This document shows positions 58,301-64,000 of a DNA stretch of 64,000 bases, one piece after another. The position numbers and the translations under genes were made by a program. The DNA comes from Centroberyx gerrardi (taxonomy: Eukaryota > Chordata > Actinopteri > Beryciformes > Berycidae). Location: contig NC_136006.1 of assembly GCF_048128805.1 (NCBI RefSeq), positions 4,321,815 to 4,385,814 on the forward strand, read 5' to 3'. Position 1 is the stretch's first letter. Each line of letters starts with the position of its first letter. The notes beneath the pieces were generated by a model. The model had not been told where the DNA came from. It did not search any database and saw nothing but the letters and a program-made list of their open reading frames with translations.

Positions 58301-61300
58301 AGATACCCTGCAGAACACACAGACGCAGATCAATGACAACCGCCACTGATCACCCAAACACTAATGGGGCAAACGGCATGAGATGTTAAATTGGGTGGAT
58401 AAGTGGAGGTAGTTGGGTGTTACAAAACATATCTAAGGAAAGTTATTGAGGGATTGGAGATTTTAGCCTGGAGATTTTCAGTCACAAGTCCACTTCTTCT
58501 AGACCAGTGATTCTCAACCTTTTTCATATCAAGGACCCCTAATTTAGTCCACATTAGGGCCACGAACCCCCATTTGATGAGATTTTGTCTCTCGAACCCA
58601 AATCTGAGAATATATTTATTGTCAGATATGATTTTGTCCAGAATTCCACGACTATCTGTATTGTAGGTAGAGAGATAACAGAGAAACTATGAGTCATTTT
58701 TCCACATTCTCTAATTGTGTTAGAAGTTTAACAATTCATCAATTTGCTGGGGACCGCTTGGAACCCCCTCAAGGACCCCTGGTGGTCCCCGGACCCCACG
58801 CTGAGAACCACTGTTCTAGACCATCACCGCCCGCCCTGAATCTGTCCGGTATGTTCCAGCCTGTTCACCTACTCTTACTGTTCTTTTAAAAAAATATATT
58901 TTTTGGGCATTTTCACCTTTTTTAAACAGTTGAAAGTGTAGAGACACAGGAGACATTGGGAGTGAGAAGGGGGTGAGAAGCGACAAACGGTCCTGGGCCG
59001 GATTCAAACCCAGGACGTCACGTTTTCATGGTACACACTTAGCCCACTGAGCCACCAGGACGCCCCCCTTACTGTTCTTATCATCGTCTCAAACTAAAGA
59101 AAATAAAGAGGAAAACTGCCCCCACAACACAGTTTTTTTACACCATGTGAAAGTAAAAACTCTCAGCTGGAACACACACACATAAAACTGAATGGCGGGG
59201 AACGGGCGCCGCTGCCCCCGCACGCCTTTAACGATAACGATTCACACTCCAACCCACAGATCTGGGTGGAGCTCAGTTCTTCTATCTTGTTCGGTAATAA
59301 AGTCAGTGAAGTGGAACATATTGCACTGGAAAAGACATTTGTTAAAACTTTACAATGGCTGTATCCCAGTGTATGAACATATCATACGACATTTCATGGA
59401 CTTTTCCAAAGTGCCTGCAGTACCATGCGTGCATTCATGTTTTTTTTTTAGCATGGATAGCCTTTGTGGGAATTGAACCTCCAACCCTGGCAGTGTCAGT
59501 GCCTTGCTGGATCCAGTGAGCTAAACAGACAATGATGGAAAACTAGTCGAAGTTCAACGTCTAATACTATGCAAGTAATTTAAGAAATGTGCTAAAATTG
59601 AGACGAAAATGAGGGTTATAGGAAACTGGTTGTACCAACTACAAACAGAGTATTACTATAGTATTACAGGTAATACTTTACAATAAGGGTACATTAATCA
59701 TTAACTAACCCTTAATTAACAGTTAACTAATGTGTCTGGTAATCATTTACTAATGGTGTTCATGTTAACTAAAGTATTAATTTATACATTATTTAATAGT
59801 CATCTTTATAAACTATTAAATAATGTATAAATTAATACCTTAGTTAACATGAACACCATTAGTAAATTACACATTATTTAACTATTAATTAATGCTTAAT
59901 AAGCATTAACTAACCCTTAACAGTGTACCCTTATTGTAAAGTGTTACCATATTACAATACTTTTCCACAGGTTAACACACTGGAATAAGTCCACTGTAAA
60001 GTATTACGTTTGTTTTGCTTTAAATCCATTTACACAACAACATGCCTGGCTCCAGATTCGTCCCACTGGCAGCCTGCGCCTCCCAAAGTCGAATTCGATC
60101 ACATCAATACTCCGTCACACAGCAGCCTACAGGCCTAAATTTAGCAGCGGTGGATGATCTGTACCTCCCTAGAGTGCAGTTGGAGGTTTCATTTTATGCT
60201 AACGGGAGGTAATGAGACTGAATAAATAAATAAATAGATGTATAAATAAACGTGACACGGGGATAATGAATCTCACACTTCTCAGATCTGACCTCGGATC
60301 AAATCCAGAACCTTCTCCCCTGCGCTGTCTCCTGCTTTTCAATGTCCTGCTGTCTGCCTTGATGAAGAAAAATGCTGCCAGAGAGGAGAGCGGACTTCCA
60401 AAAAAGACATGAATTCAGTGGGAGTTTTATGTGGACTCCTGAGGCTGACCTGAGACCAGTATGAGCCAGTGGATGTCTTCATACAGGTCGTCCAGGACTT
60501 TGCGGTCGACTGATCCGGGGTCAGGCGAGGCCATGAGCTGCTGCTGCGTCCTCTGCAGCTGACCGTGGAGCCGCGTCACCCGGTCCTCCAGCAGGCTGCG
60601 GGGTCAGAGGGCAAAGGTCAGTCACTCACTGTTATGTACTGTCTATCTTTTTAAATATTTAACCCCAAAAGGTTATTTAAAAACAAAAAACACCACACAA
60701 GTATAAAGTAATACTCAAGCTGACCAAATGGCTCAAACGTACTGAGAAGAAACCAGTTAGTTGTACTGATTGTAGCCTTGCAACATACATTTTCACTGCA
60801 ATTTTGATTCACTGATGAAATGTTTACATTGTGAAAACACAAGAGAGCTAGTGAAAAAATAAATTGGTTTAGTTTATGCATGCATTATCAAAGCAGAAGT
60901 AGAATAAATGAAACAGGTAACGCAATGAAATCTGGATTCTCTCATTTGTAAAGAATGAATTTCCAGTAGAGAATAAGTGTGATGTTGAGGTTAAGAGGCC
61001 TGCATAAGTGTTTCTTCCCCCCCATCCACACTTAAAGATAATGTGAAATTAACTATATACAGGAATATGACAGGGTTGTAATTAGGGCTGAACAATTAAT
61101 CGAAATTTTATCGAAATCGCAATATGGCCTACTGCAATTTTCAAATCGCAGGAGGCACAATATTTGTTAAAGGCGAAATGTGTGTCAAAATACCATTTTA
61201 AATGAAATATTGTCGTGCTGCAGAGATGTCCCGGCCTACACATCATATTCTACAGACTTAAGAAAATATCTTTGTCTGGTACAGATCCCCACAAAAATCA

Positions 61301-61594
61301 CACCATAATCATTTTAATATGTTTTTCAATGAAAATGAGAATAATGATGTAAAAATTATCATTCCCGCTAATATCGCAAATCATATCGCAATTGCAATAT
61401 CAGTCAAAATAATCGCAATTAGATAATTTTTCAAAATCGTTCAGCCCTAGTTGTAATCTGGATGACAAGAAGTAATTGTGGTGTTCTGACTGGAGGTGAA
61501 AAGTCGTTCCACCAATAGGAAACAAGGAGAGAGAAGAGTCAAAACCGGGTGGAGAGATGACAAGGTCGCCGCAGGGAAGGCACAGCTAATTTTG

Positions 61595-61632
<38 letters not shown>

Positions 61633-63661
61633 CTGGTGAGCAGGGGGATGCAGTGGTCGGCGGCCACCCGTCCCAGCATGCCGATGCTGGCCAGCTGGTC
61701 TGAGAACAGCTCTCTGTCGTCCTCCTGCAGCTCGTTGATCTCCTCCTCCTCGTGAGACGATATGCCGTTCACCGACTGCAGGGGGGAAGGAGGATATTCC
61801 ACCAAAACACACCGTGACCATCGATAACGAGCAGTGAAAAGTCAGTGAGCGTCTGTGTCTGTAGCGCCTGTGTCTGTAGCGGTCGGTGCCTCACCAGGTT
61901 GCGGGTGCCGTCGGGGGCGGCCAGGTGACACTGGATGTAGGAGTTGAAGACCTGGACGGCCGGCTGGACGAAGCAGCCGCGAGGGAAATGCTCCTCGTCC
62001 TGCACCAGCGTCAGCCACGACTCCAGCAGCTTGTCGTACGCCTCCATGTAAACCATGTCGTCCTTATCCAGCTGGGGAGGGAGGGAGGGAGGGAGAGGAG
62101 GGAGGGAGGGAGAGGAGGGAGAGGAGAGGAGAGGAGAGGAGGGAGGGAGGGAGGGAGAGGAGGGAGGGAGGGAGGGAGGGAGAGGAGGGAGAGGAGGGAG
62201 GGAGAGGAGGGAGGGAGGGAGGGAGAGAGGGAGAGGAGAGAGAGAGGGAGGGAGAAGAGAGAGAGAGGGAGGGAGGGAGGGAGGGAGGGAGAGGAGGGAG
62301 AGGAGAGGAGGGAGGGAGGGAGGGAGGGAGGGAGGGAGAGGGAGGGAGAGGAGGGAGGGAGAGGAGGGAGAGGGAGGGAGAGGAGGGAGGGAGAGGAGGG
62401 ACGGAGGGAGAGGAAGGAGGGAGGGAGAGGAGGGAGGGAGGGAGGGAGGGAGGGAGAGGGAGGGAGGGAGGAAGGGAGAGGAGGGACGGAGGGAGAGGAA
62501 GGAGGGAGGGAGAGGAGGGAGAGAAGGGAGAGGAGGGAGGGAGAGGAGGAGGAGGGAGGGAGGGAGAGGAGAGTTTGGGGAAAAAACATCCATAAAATTC
62601 AGAAATGATCTGCTGAATGAGACTATTTTTTTAGTTTTATGTTCACTATAAATGACACACTCTTGTGCTTGATGCCTGTCATCACCAAGGATATTACAGT
62701 TAGAAACTACGACTTAAACTAGGCATAAAAAAACATTTTAGTAATAAAAATAAAAATAAAAATTACTAAACTAAAACCTAATGGAGAGGTGGAGCTATGT
62801 GGGGAAAAAAGCAAAAACACTAGCAGGGTTCACACTCATTCCTCATTCCGTAGTATTTTCATACCCAAGCCTAGGGCTGCAACTAACAATTACTTCCATT
62901 ATTGATTCATCTAACGATTATTTTTTAAATTAAATTGATTAATCATGTAGTCTATAAAATGTCAAAAATAATGACAAATGCCCATCATAAGTTCCCAGAG
63001 CCCAAAGTGATTCTTCAAATGTCTTACTGAGTCTGAGCAGCAGCCAAAAACCCAAAGTATTGATTTATAGTGAATACTTGATAAATGACTTCAATGATTA
63101 AATCGATTGCCAAAATTATAATTGATTAATTCCTGTCGATCGACTAATCAATTCAGCGCTACCCAAGCCACATATTTTTCAGACTGCTGCTGAATCAGAT
63201 CCATACATCAATTTTGTTTTTTTTGTTTGCTTATCAATATGTTAGCCTTGTCAACTTACATATTTGGTTGTCGCTGCTATCAACAGACTTTAAAATGGTA
63301 AGTATTAATAAGTTTGCATCGCTAATAGGCATAAACAGAGACCAACAACATTGCTAACCTGTTGGCTGTGACTTGCAAGATCCGAAAGGCTTATTTAAAA
63401 AACCCCGATCTCAAACACCTCTGGGTTTACCCGCCAAACTGATTTATTTGAACGCAACGAAGAGGATCTGCAGGCGCGTTACTCACCACCTCCTCTAGGG
63501 CGGCGCTGCGTCCGAAGGAGCAGGTGAGCAGCGTGAGGCAGTTGATGAAGGAGGTGAAGAGGTCGCTGGGCAGCGCCGTCAGCACGCTGCGAGGGAACAT
63601 GGTGATCAGGTTGGAGATGATGTTGGAGATGCCCACCGCCTCCGAGTCCTCGATCTCAATA
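33987..63661 (-). CDS. xpo4: xpo4, exportin-4 (C-terminal ~819 residues; 5' exons beyond window)
   Basis: A karyopherin-beta nuclear transport receptor that works with RanGTP. Known cargoes in mammals are eIF5A and SMAD3 for export and SOX factors for import. Sixteen exons are placed in transcript order: 63661-63487, 62071-61895, 61775-61633, 60595-60450, 58307-58130, 53353-53194, 47417-47248, 46362-46188, 43653-43447, 41763-41677, 40207-40027, 39112-38991, 38879-38749, 37905-37788, 36966-36874 and 34184-33987. All junctions keep phase. They give about 819 of about 1150 residues in all-helical HEAT-like sequence, ending EEFVANVGGLLCVK then TAA. The intron 38748-37906 has U12-type signals. Introns are filled with MITEs, LINE fragments and long GGGA tracts. 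About 330 N-terminal residues are outside. Confidence 0.97.
34575..34990. repeat. dispersed repeat, inverted partner of 30055-30425
   Basis: Rich in gaattggaattgaattgg, with the internal sequence attatcaatactgaatatca shared in reverse with the 30-kb copy. It lies in the last xpo4 intron beside the minisatellite. Confidence 0.65.
35048..36845. repeat. 1.8-kb minisatellite of 12- and 15-bp units
   Basis: About 130 units of two lengths, cctgacagcagcatc or cctgacagcagtatc (15) and cctgacagtatc (12), in a non-regular order. Rare variants are gcgtcctg (about 35978), atgctgac (about 35940), atcttgac (about 35284) and repeated tatactgac in the right third. All minus frames are open. It ends about 28 bases from the xpo4 penultimate exon donor. 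Confidence 0.98.
36874..36966 (-). CDS. xpo4: xpo4 penultimate exon
   Basis: Thirty-one codons, LVFDMLVLQKHNTEMTVAAG then EALYTLVCLHQ. Acceptor ctgtgcag, donor gtgagt. The reading frame stays open past the donor into the minisatellite. Confidence 0.97.
36967..37787. other. xpo4 intron with simple repeats
   Basis: TG/TA-rich segment at about 37274-37375 and (ATCT)n at about 37520-37560. No gene seen. Confidence 0.6.
37788..37905 (-). CDS. xpo4: xpo4 exon after the U12-type intron
   Basis: The first base completes Ser, then MSSEISQLCLEALSPLAEQC to FIATRHFLK. Acceptor gtgttcag, donor gtgagt. Confidence 0.97.
37906..38748 (-). other. xpo4: U12-type intron in xpo4
   Basis: On the minus strand the donor reads GTATCCTCC (38748 downward). 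The branch site TCCTTAAC (plus 37919-37926) lies 14-15 bases before the acceptor at 37906. A (GT)n run begins about 14 bases after the donor. Confidence 0.87.
38749..38879 (-). CDS. xpo4: xpo4 exon before the U12-type intron
   Basis: Reads FPSLCNQYYKLITFICEIFP and ends MFSLELGMT plus TC of a Ser codon. Donor gtatcct. Confidence 0.96.
38991..39112 (-). CDS. xpo4: xpo4 exon
   Basis: Reads EVFRGQEQGTPASSRPVSAA and DVVLYGVNIVLPLMSQDLLK. The acceptor gttgtag lies directly after a (GU)n run (plus 39117-39153). Donor gtaaaa. Confidence 0.96.
39117..39153. repeat. (CA)n at an xpo4 acceptor
   Basis: On the minus strand this is (GT)n ending four bases before the exon beginning at 39112. Confidence 0.95.
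39154..40026. other. xpo4 intron, nothing recognised
   Basis: AT-rich intron with an A-rich patch at about 39775-39860. No element with definable ends. Confidence 0.5.
40027..40207 (-). CDS. xpo4: xpo4 exon
   Basis: Reads TKSMKLYEACLTLLQVYSKN and then LLIMELLTNLLSKEFIDFSD. The acceptor ctccag ends a 640-base pyrimidine-rich tract. Donor gtgggt. Confidence 0.97.
40211..40853. repeat. 640-bp GGGA/GA purine tract
   Basis: Plus strand is purine-only apart from a few T and C (gggagggagggggagagaga-type units). For xpo4 it is a pyrimidine tract that runs into the acceptor of the exon at 40207. Confidence 0.97.
41047..41280. mobile_element. short retroposed insertion with target duplication
   Basis: AT-rich sequence with A-rich tails is flanked by actaacatggtctttt at 41031-41046 and again at 41281-41296. 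This is the mark of target-primed insertion. Source element not identified. Confidence 0.65.
41677..41763 (-). CDS. xpo4: xpo4 exon
   Basis: Twenty-nine codons, VYSNTPETINLIIEVFVEVA then HKQICYLGE. An L1 fragment with target-site duplication starts only about 37 bases upstream of its acceptor. Confidence 0.97.
41813..42301 (+). mobile_element. 5'-truncated L1-clade LINE
   Basis: A frame reads IAIGWKNVNEPNMNQYIKDL and AAMEKLTYITRGKLEVFENI, the C-terminal end of L1-type ORF2, followed by a 3' UTR and an A-rich tail. It is flanked by a 13-base duplication, atctaagaatcac (41800-41812 and 42302-42314). The coding piece is interrupted and inactive. Antisense to xpo4. Confidence 0.85.
42325..42740. 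mobile_element. possible old hAT-like MITE
   Basis: Bounded by acagggttcacttcaaattc and gacctgtggaagtccggt, with repeated tcaaggactttcaag wording related to the 7149 family. Heavily diverged. Confidence 0.35.
42741..43446. other. xpo4 intron, nothing recognised
   Basis: No repeat with definable ends and no gene-like frame. Confidence 0.5.
43447..43653 (-). CDS. xpo4: xpo4 exon
   Basis: Sixty-nine codons from VLHPLQQRFLNLINQENFAQ to FLMDFLSSCIGLME. Acceptor catccag, donor gtgagg. Confidence 0.97.
43654..46187. other. 2.5-kb xpo4 intron
   Basis: Contains a tRNA-SINE (44666-44800), TG runs at about 45214-45234, 45375-45395 and 46121-46167, and MITE-like fragments with atatcagtttgcaatac near 45250. 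No gene recognised. Confidence 0.55.
44666..44800 (+). mobile_element. tRNA-derived SINE
   Basis: An A-box-like tggctcagtggtttaag is followed by a B-box gggtttgaatccggcc about 40 bases later. A (CT)n and A-rich tail follows. The same family is at 58885-59066 in reverse. Confidence 0.65.
46188..46362 (-). CDS. xpo4: xpo4 exon
   Basis: Reads ANIVVQCENWWNLAKQFASR and MKALVLGGFAHMDSDTKQQY. Donor gtgagg, with a CA repeat starting about 20 bases into the intron. Confidence 0.97.
46431..46790. mobile_element. TA-flanked MITE (agtcaaaagt ends), copy 1
   Basis: Ends are cactatcagtcaaaagtttg and acttttgactggtactatag with TA at both borders. The interior matches 56679-57052 in reverse orientation. Confidence 0.8.
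47248..47417 (-). CDS. xpo4: xpo4 exon
   Basis: Reads ISIPLSTAFGADTEGAQWIV and NNLSVWSSEADLANDTVELL. It ends in two bases of Arg. Donor gtgagg. Confidence 0.97.
47570..48010. repeat. dispersed repeat, same-orientation partner at 53610-53822
   Basis: Shared words include gttttattttggagaggaaa, ccagaattaacatttaaag-like and gatggaaaatgtaaaaaaa. Both copies are in xpo4 introns. Confidence 0.6.
48555..49100 (-). mobile_element. antisense LINE 3' fragment with (ATT)n tail
   Basis: On the minus strand, frames read LHWYNFIYKSILGLLPIYLS and SIPSVRTGSGRKAFSYSALS, the C-terminal end common in teleost LINE ORFs, then a 3' UTR with gacctggtcgggc-type sequence and (AAT)n. It splits the sense LINE between LLSN and NVRSL. 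Confidence 0.75.
49109..49441. mobile_element. hAT-like MITE with 8-bp target duplication gtgagggg
   Basis: Ends TAGGGATGCACCGAT and TGGCATCCCTA are flanked by gtgagggg at 49101-49108 and 49442-49449. It lies inside or beside the antisense LINE fragment. Confidence 0.9.
49842..50206. mobile_element. hAT-like MITE inserted in the LINE endonuclease region
   Basis: Ends TAGGGCTGCAACTAAC and GTTGCAGCTCTA. Flanks tctggagc (49834-49841) and tctggatc (50207-50214) differ at one base of eight. Confidence 0.9.
50215..52433 (+). pseudogene. reverse-transcriptase domain of the nested LINE
   Basis: The frame 50221-52104 has RT palm motifs: FADFSRAFDTIKH, AGVLQGGLLSPLLF and the catalytic KYADDLTI. A frameshift near 51995 moves the C-terminal part (LTFIRPILEHASPVWGGL, ending RALK) into another frame that stops at 52433. 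The endonuclease half is upstream of a MITE insertion. No host function is suggested. Confidence 0.88.
52477..52831. mobile_element. hAT-like MITE in the LINE 3' UTR, left end missing
   Basis: About 355 bases nearly identical to 61083-61449. It is flanked by tttatgtt on both sides (52469-52476 and 52832-52839) but lacks the first 11 bases of the left terminal repeat. Confidence 0.88.
53194..53353 (-). CDS. xpo4: xpo4 exon
   Basis: Reads LLSAVLRTSEVESRATRASL and GKDIVWFLRRWAKTYLLVDE. Acceptor cttctgcag, donor gtagga. Confidence 0.97.
53610..53822. repeat. partner of the 47570 repeat
   Basis: Carries cttttattttggagaggaaa and attaacattaaagggatgga in the same order as the 47.6-kb copy. Confidence 0.6.
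53823..56678. other. large xpo4 intron segment with simple repeats and GC-rich islands
   Basis: CA/GT runs lie at about 53926-53946, 54338-54364, 55148-55183 and 55323-55379, with TG-rich sequence on to 55715. Poly-C runs are near 54039 and 54212. Two GC-rich, apparently unique patches are at about 54920-55140 and 56150-56420. No gene recognised. Confidence 0.55.
54440..54720 (-). mobile_element. TTAA element (copy 3, fragment)
   Basis: Internal part of the same element (motif caccgagagacgttcaacaa) in a large xpo4 intron. No terminal repeats remain. Confidence 0.6.
56679..57052. mobile_element. TA-flanked MITE (agtcaaaagt ends), copy 2, inverted
   Basis: Ends cactgccggtcaaaagtttg and acttttgactggtagtgtgt. 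Its interior is the reverse complement of the 46431 copy. Confidence 0.8.
57053..58129. other. xpo4 intron with a SINE-like fragment
   Basis: A reversed tRNA-SINE fragment with ggggattcaagctggcgacc is at about 57290-57480. A repeat with aaatatagaaaagaacc near 57757 also occurs near 6023. No gene seen. Confidence 0.5.
58130..58307 (-). CDS. xpo4: xpo4 exon
   Basis: Reads YLLADDPQGETPLIPSEVME and INTTLQILGSPGEKASSIPG. Acceptor gttctgcag, donor gtgagg. Confidence 0.97.
58505..58813. mobile_element. hAT-like MITE with perfect target duplication
   Basis: Ends CAGTGATTCTCAACC and GAGAACCACTG are flanked by ttctagac at 58497-58504 and 58814-58821. Confidence 0.92.
58885..59066 (-). mobile_element. 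tRNA-derived SINE, reversed
   Basis: On the minus strand, tggctcagtgggctaa is followed by a B box gggtttgaatccggcc. Same family as 44666-44800. Confidence 0.65.
59669..59948. mobile_element. hairpin MITE (ggtaatactttacaataagg ends)
   Basis: Long inverted arms: ggtaatactttacaataagg on the left and ccttattgtaaagtgttacc on the right, with further internal palindromes. Flanking octamers gtattaca and atattaca agree at seven of eight bases. Confidence 0.88.
59949..60449. other. xpo4 intron, nothing recognised
   Basis: About 500 bases of unremarkable sequence up to the exon donor at 60449. Confidence 0.5.
60450..60595 (-). CDS. xpo4: xpo4 exon
   Basis: Reads LLEDRVTRLHGQLQRTQQQL and LDDLYEDIHWLILVS. 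Acceptor accccgcag, donor gtcagc. Confidence 0.96.
61083..61449. mobile_element. hAT-like MITE, intact
   Basis: Ends TAGGGCTGAACAATT and GTTCAGCCCTA are flanked by gttgtaat at 61075-61082 and 61450-61457. Sister copy at 52477-52831. Confidence 0.93.
61633..61775 (-). CDS. xpo4: xpo4 exon
   Basis: Reads SVNGISSHEEEEINELQEDD to DHCIPLLT. The donor gtaacacacaca runs straight into a CA repeat. Confidence 0.96.
61895..62071 (-). CDS. xpo4: xpo4 exon
   Basis: Fifty-nine codons from LDKDDMVYMEAYDKLLESWL to HLAAPDGTRNL. The acceptor ctccccag is the end of a 500-base pyrimidine tract. Donor gtgagg. Confidence 0.97.
62074..62573. repeat. 500-bp GGGA purine tract
   Basis: Nearly pure purine on the plus strand (gggagggagggagggagagg units). 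On the xpo4 strand it is CCCT-rich and ends in the acceptor cag of the exon at 62071. Confidence 0.97.
62872..63161. mobile_element. hAT-like MITE with perfect target duplication
   Basis: Begins TAGGGCTGCAACTAAC and ends AGCGCTA, flanked by cccaagcc at 62864-62871 and 63162-63169. Same family as 49842-50206, more diverged at the right end. Confidence 0.9.
63170..63486. other. xpo4 intron, nothing recognised
   Basis: Short unique-looking intron segment between a MITE and an exon donor. Confidence 0.5.
63487..63661 (-). CDS. xpo4: xpo4 exon (first in window on minus strand)
   Basis: Reads IEIEDSEAVGISNIISNLIT and ends CSFGRSAALEEV at phase 0. Acceptor tctcccag, donor gtgagt. Confidence 0.96.
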
Positions 63662-64000
63662 CTGGGAGACACAAAGAGAAAGTAAAAAAAGAAGATCTCA
63701 CCTGCGATGTGACAGCACACTTTTATACTGTGAAATCAACAACAGTCCTAAGTTTTTTTGGATGTGCGCTTTTTTCTACTTAATTCGTTAAACTTTGTCT
63801 ACTCTACCAGCCACTTTAGCAGGTAACACCATCATCTCGACGCTCCTTACTCATCCTAACAGGTAGTTTGTTAGTAAAACAGTGAAGGAATCCACTGGTC
63901 ATTGCAGCCAGTGGGGGAAAGAATAGGGTCCAACTGCTCTTTCTTTTCCATATTCAGTTCAAACCCTTTGCTTTGGCCTGAAGAAGACCAGTTTCCACGC
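63662..64000. other. xpo4 intron at the window edge
   Basis: Intronic sequence leading out of the window. No further xpo4 exon seen here. Confidence 0.5.

Noticed and set aside
44666..59066. Functional tRNA genes
   Set aside because: The A- and B-box-like motifs belong to tRNA-derived SINEs with degraded cloverleaf arms and A-rich tails.
61769..62651. Pro/Ser/Leu-rich and Gly/Arg/Glu-rich frames
   Set aside because: Frames through the GGGA tract. One minus-strand frame includes a true xpo4 exon, but the tract part is intron.

Overview
The window is vertebrate nuclear DNA, almost certainly from a ray-finned (teleost) fish. The evidence is multi-exon genes with GT-AG introns, very dense (CA)n/(GT)n, (TTC)n and GGGA-type microsatellites, and many short DNA-transposon-derived elements with the terminal motifs common in teleost genomes. 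A run of exactly 200 N at 15577-15776 is an assembly gap. I do not name a species.

Four protein-coding genes are present, in the order I know from human chromosome 13q12: ift88 (+), il17d (+), eef1akmt1 (-, formerly n6amt2) and xpo4 (-). ift88 enters from the left with its first exons missing and stops at 21550. Seventeen of its exons are placed, and one short exon before the last two is not visible, possibly lost in the gap. il17d is complete in two exons (23366-25013, 221 residues). eef1akmt1 is complete in four coding exons (29855 down to 27048, 219 residues), with a probable noncoding first exon near 31.4 kb. xpo4 occupies 33987 to the right edge on the minus strand. Sixteen exons giving about 819 C-terminal residues are placed, and its 5' exons lie beyond 64000. 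All placed junctions keep reading phase.

The genes are functionally unrelated neighbours: a ciliary transport subunit, a secreted cytokine, a lysine methyltransferase acting on eEF1A, and a nuclear transport receptor. il17d and eef1akmt1 are convergent (3' ends about 2 kb apart). xpo4 and eef1akmt1 are in tandem on the minus strand.

The rest is intron and repeat. The main items are a nest of transposons at about 48.3-53.0 kb inside an xpo4 intron; a 1.8 kb 12/15-bp minisatellite in the last xpo4 intron; several MITEs with intact 8-bp target-site duplications; a 5'-truncated L1 with a 13-bp duplication close to an xpo4 acceptor; and microsatellites lying directly against splice sites.

The strongest biological signals are two apparent minor-spliceosome (U12-type) introns, one in ift88 and one in xpo4. 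Each has a GTATCCT donor and a near-perfect TCCTTRAC branch site. I found no convincing new gene system. The remaining interest is in how repeats have taken over splice-site neighbourhoods and gene ends.
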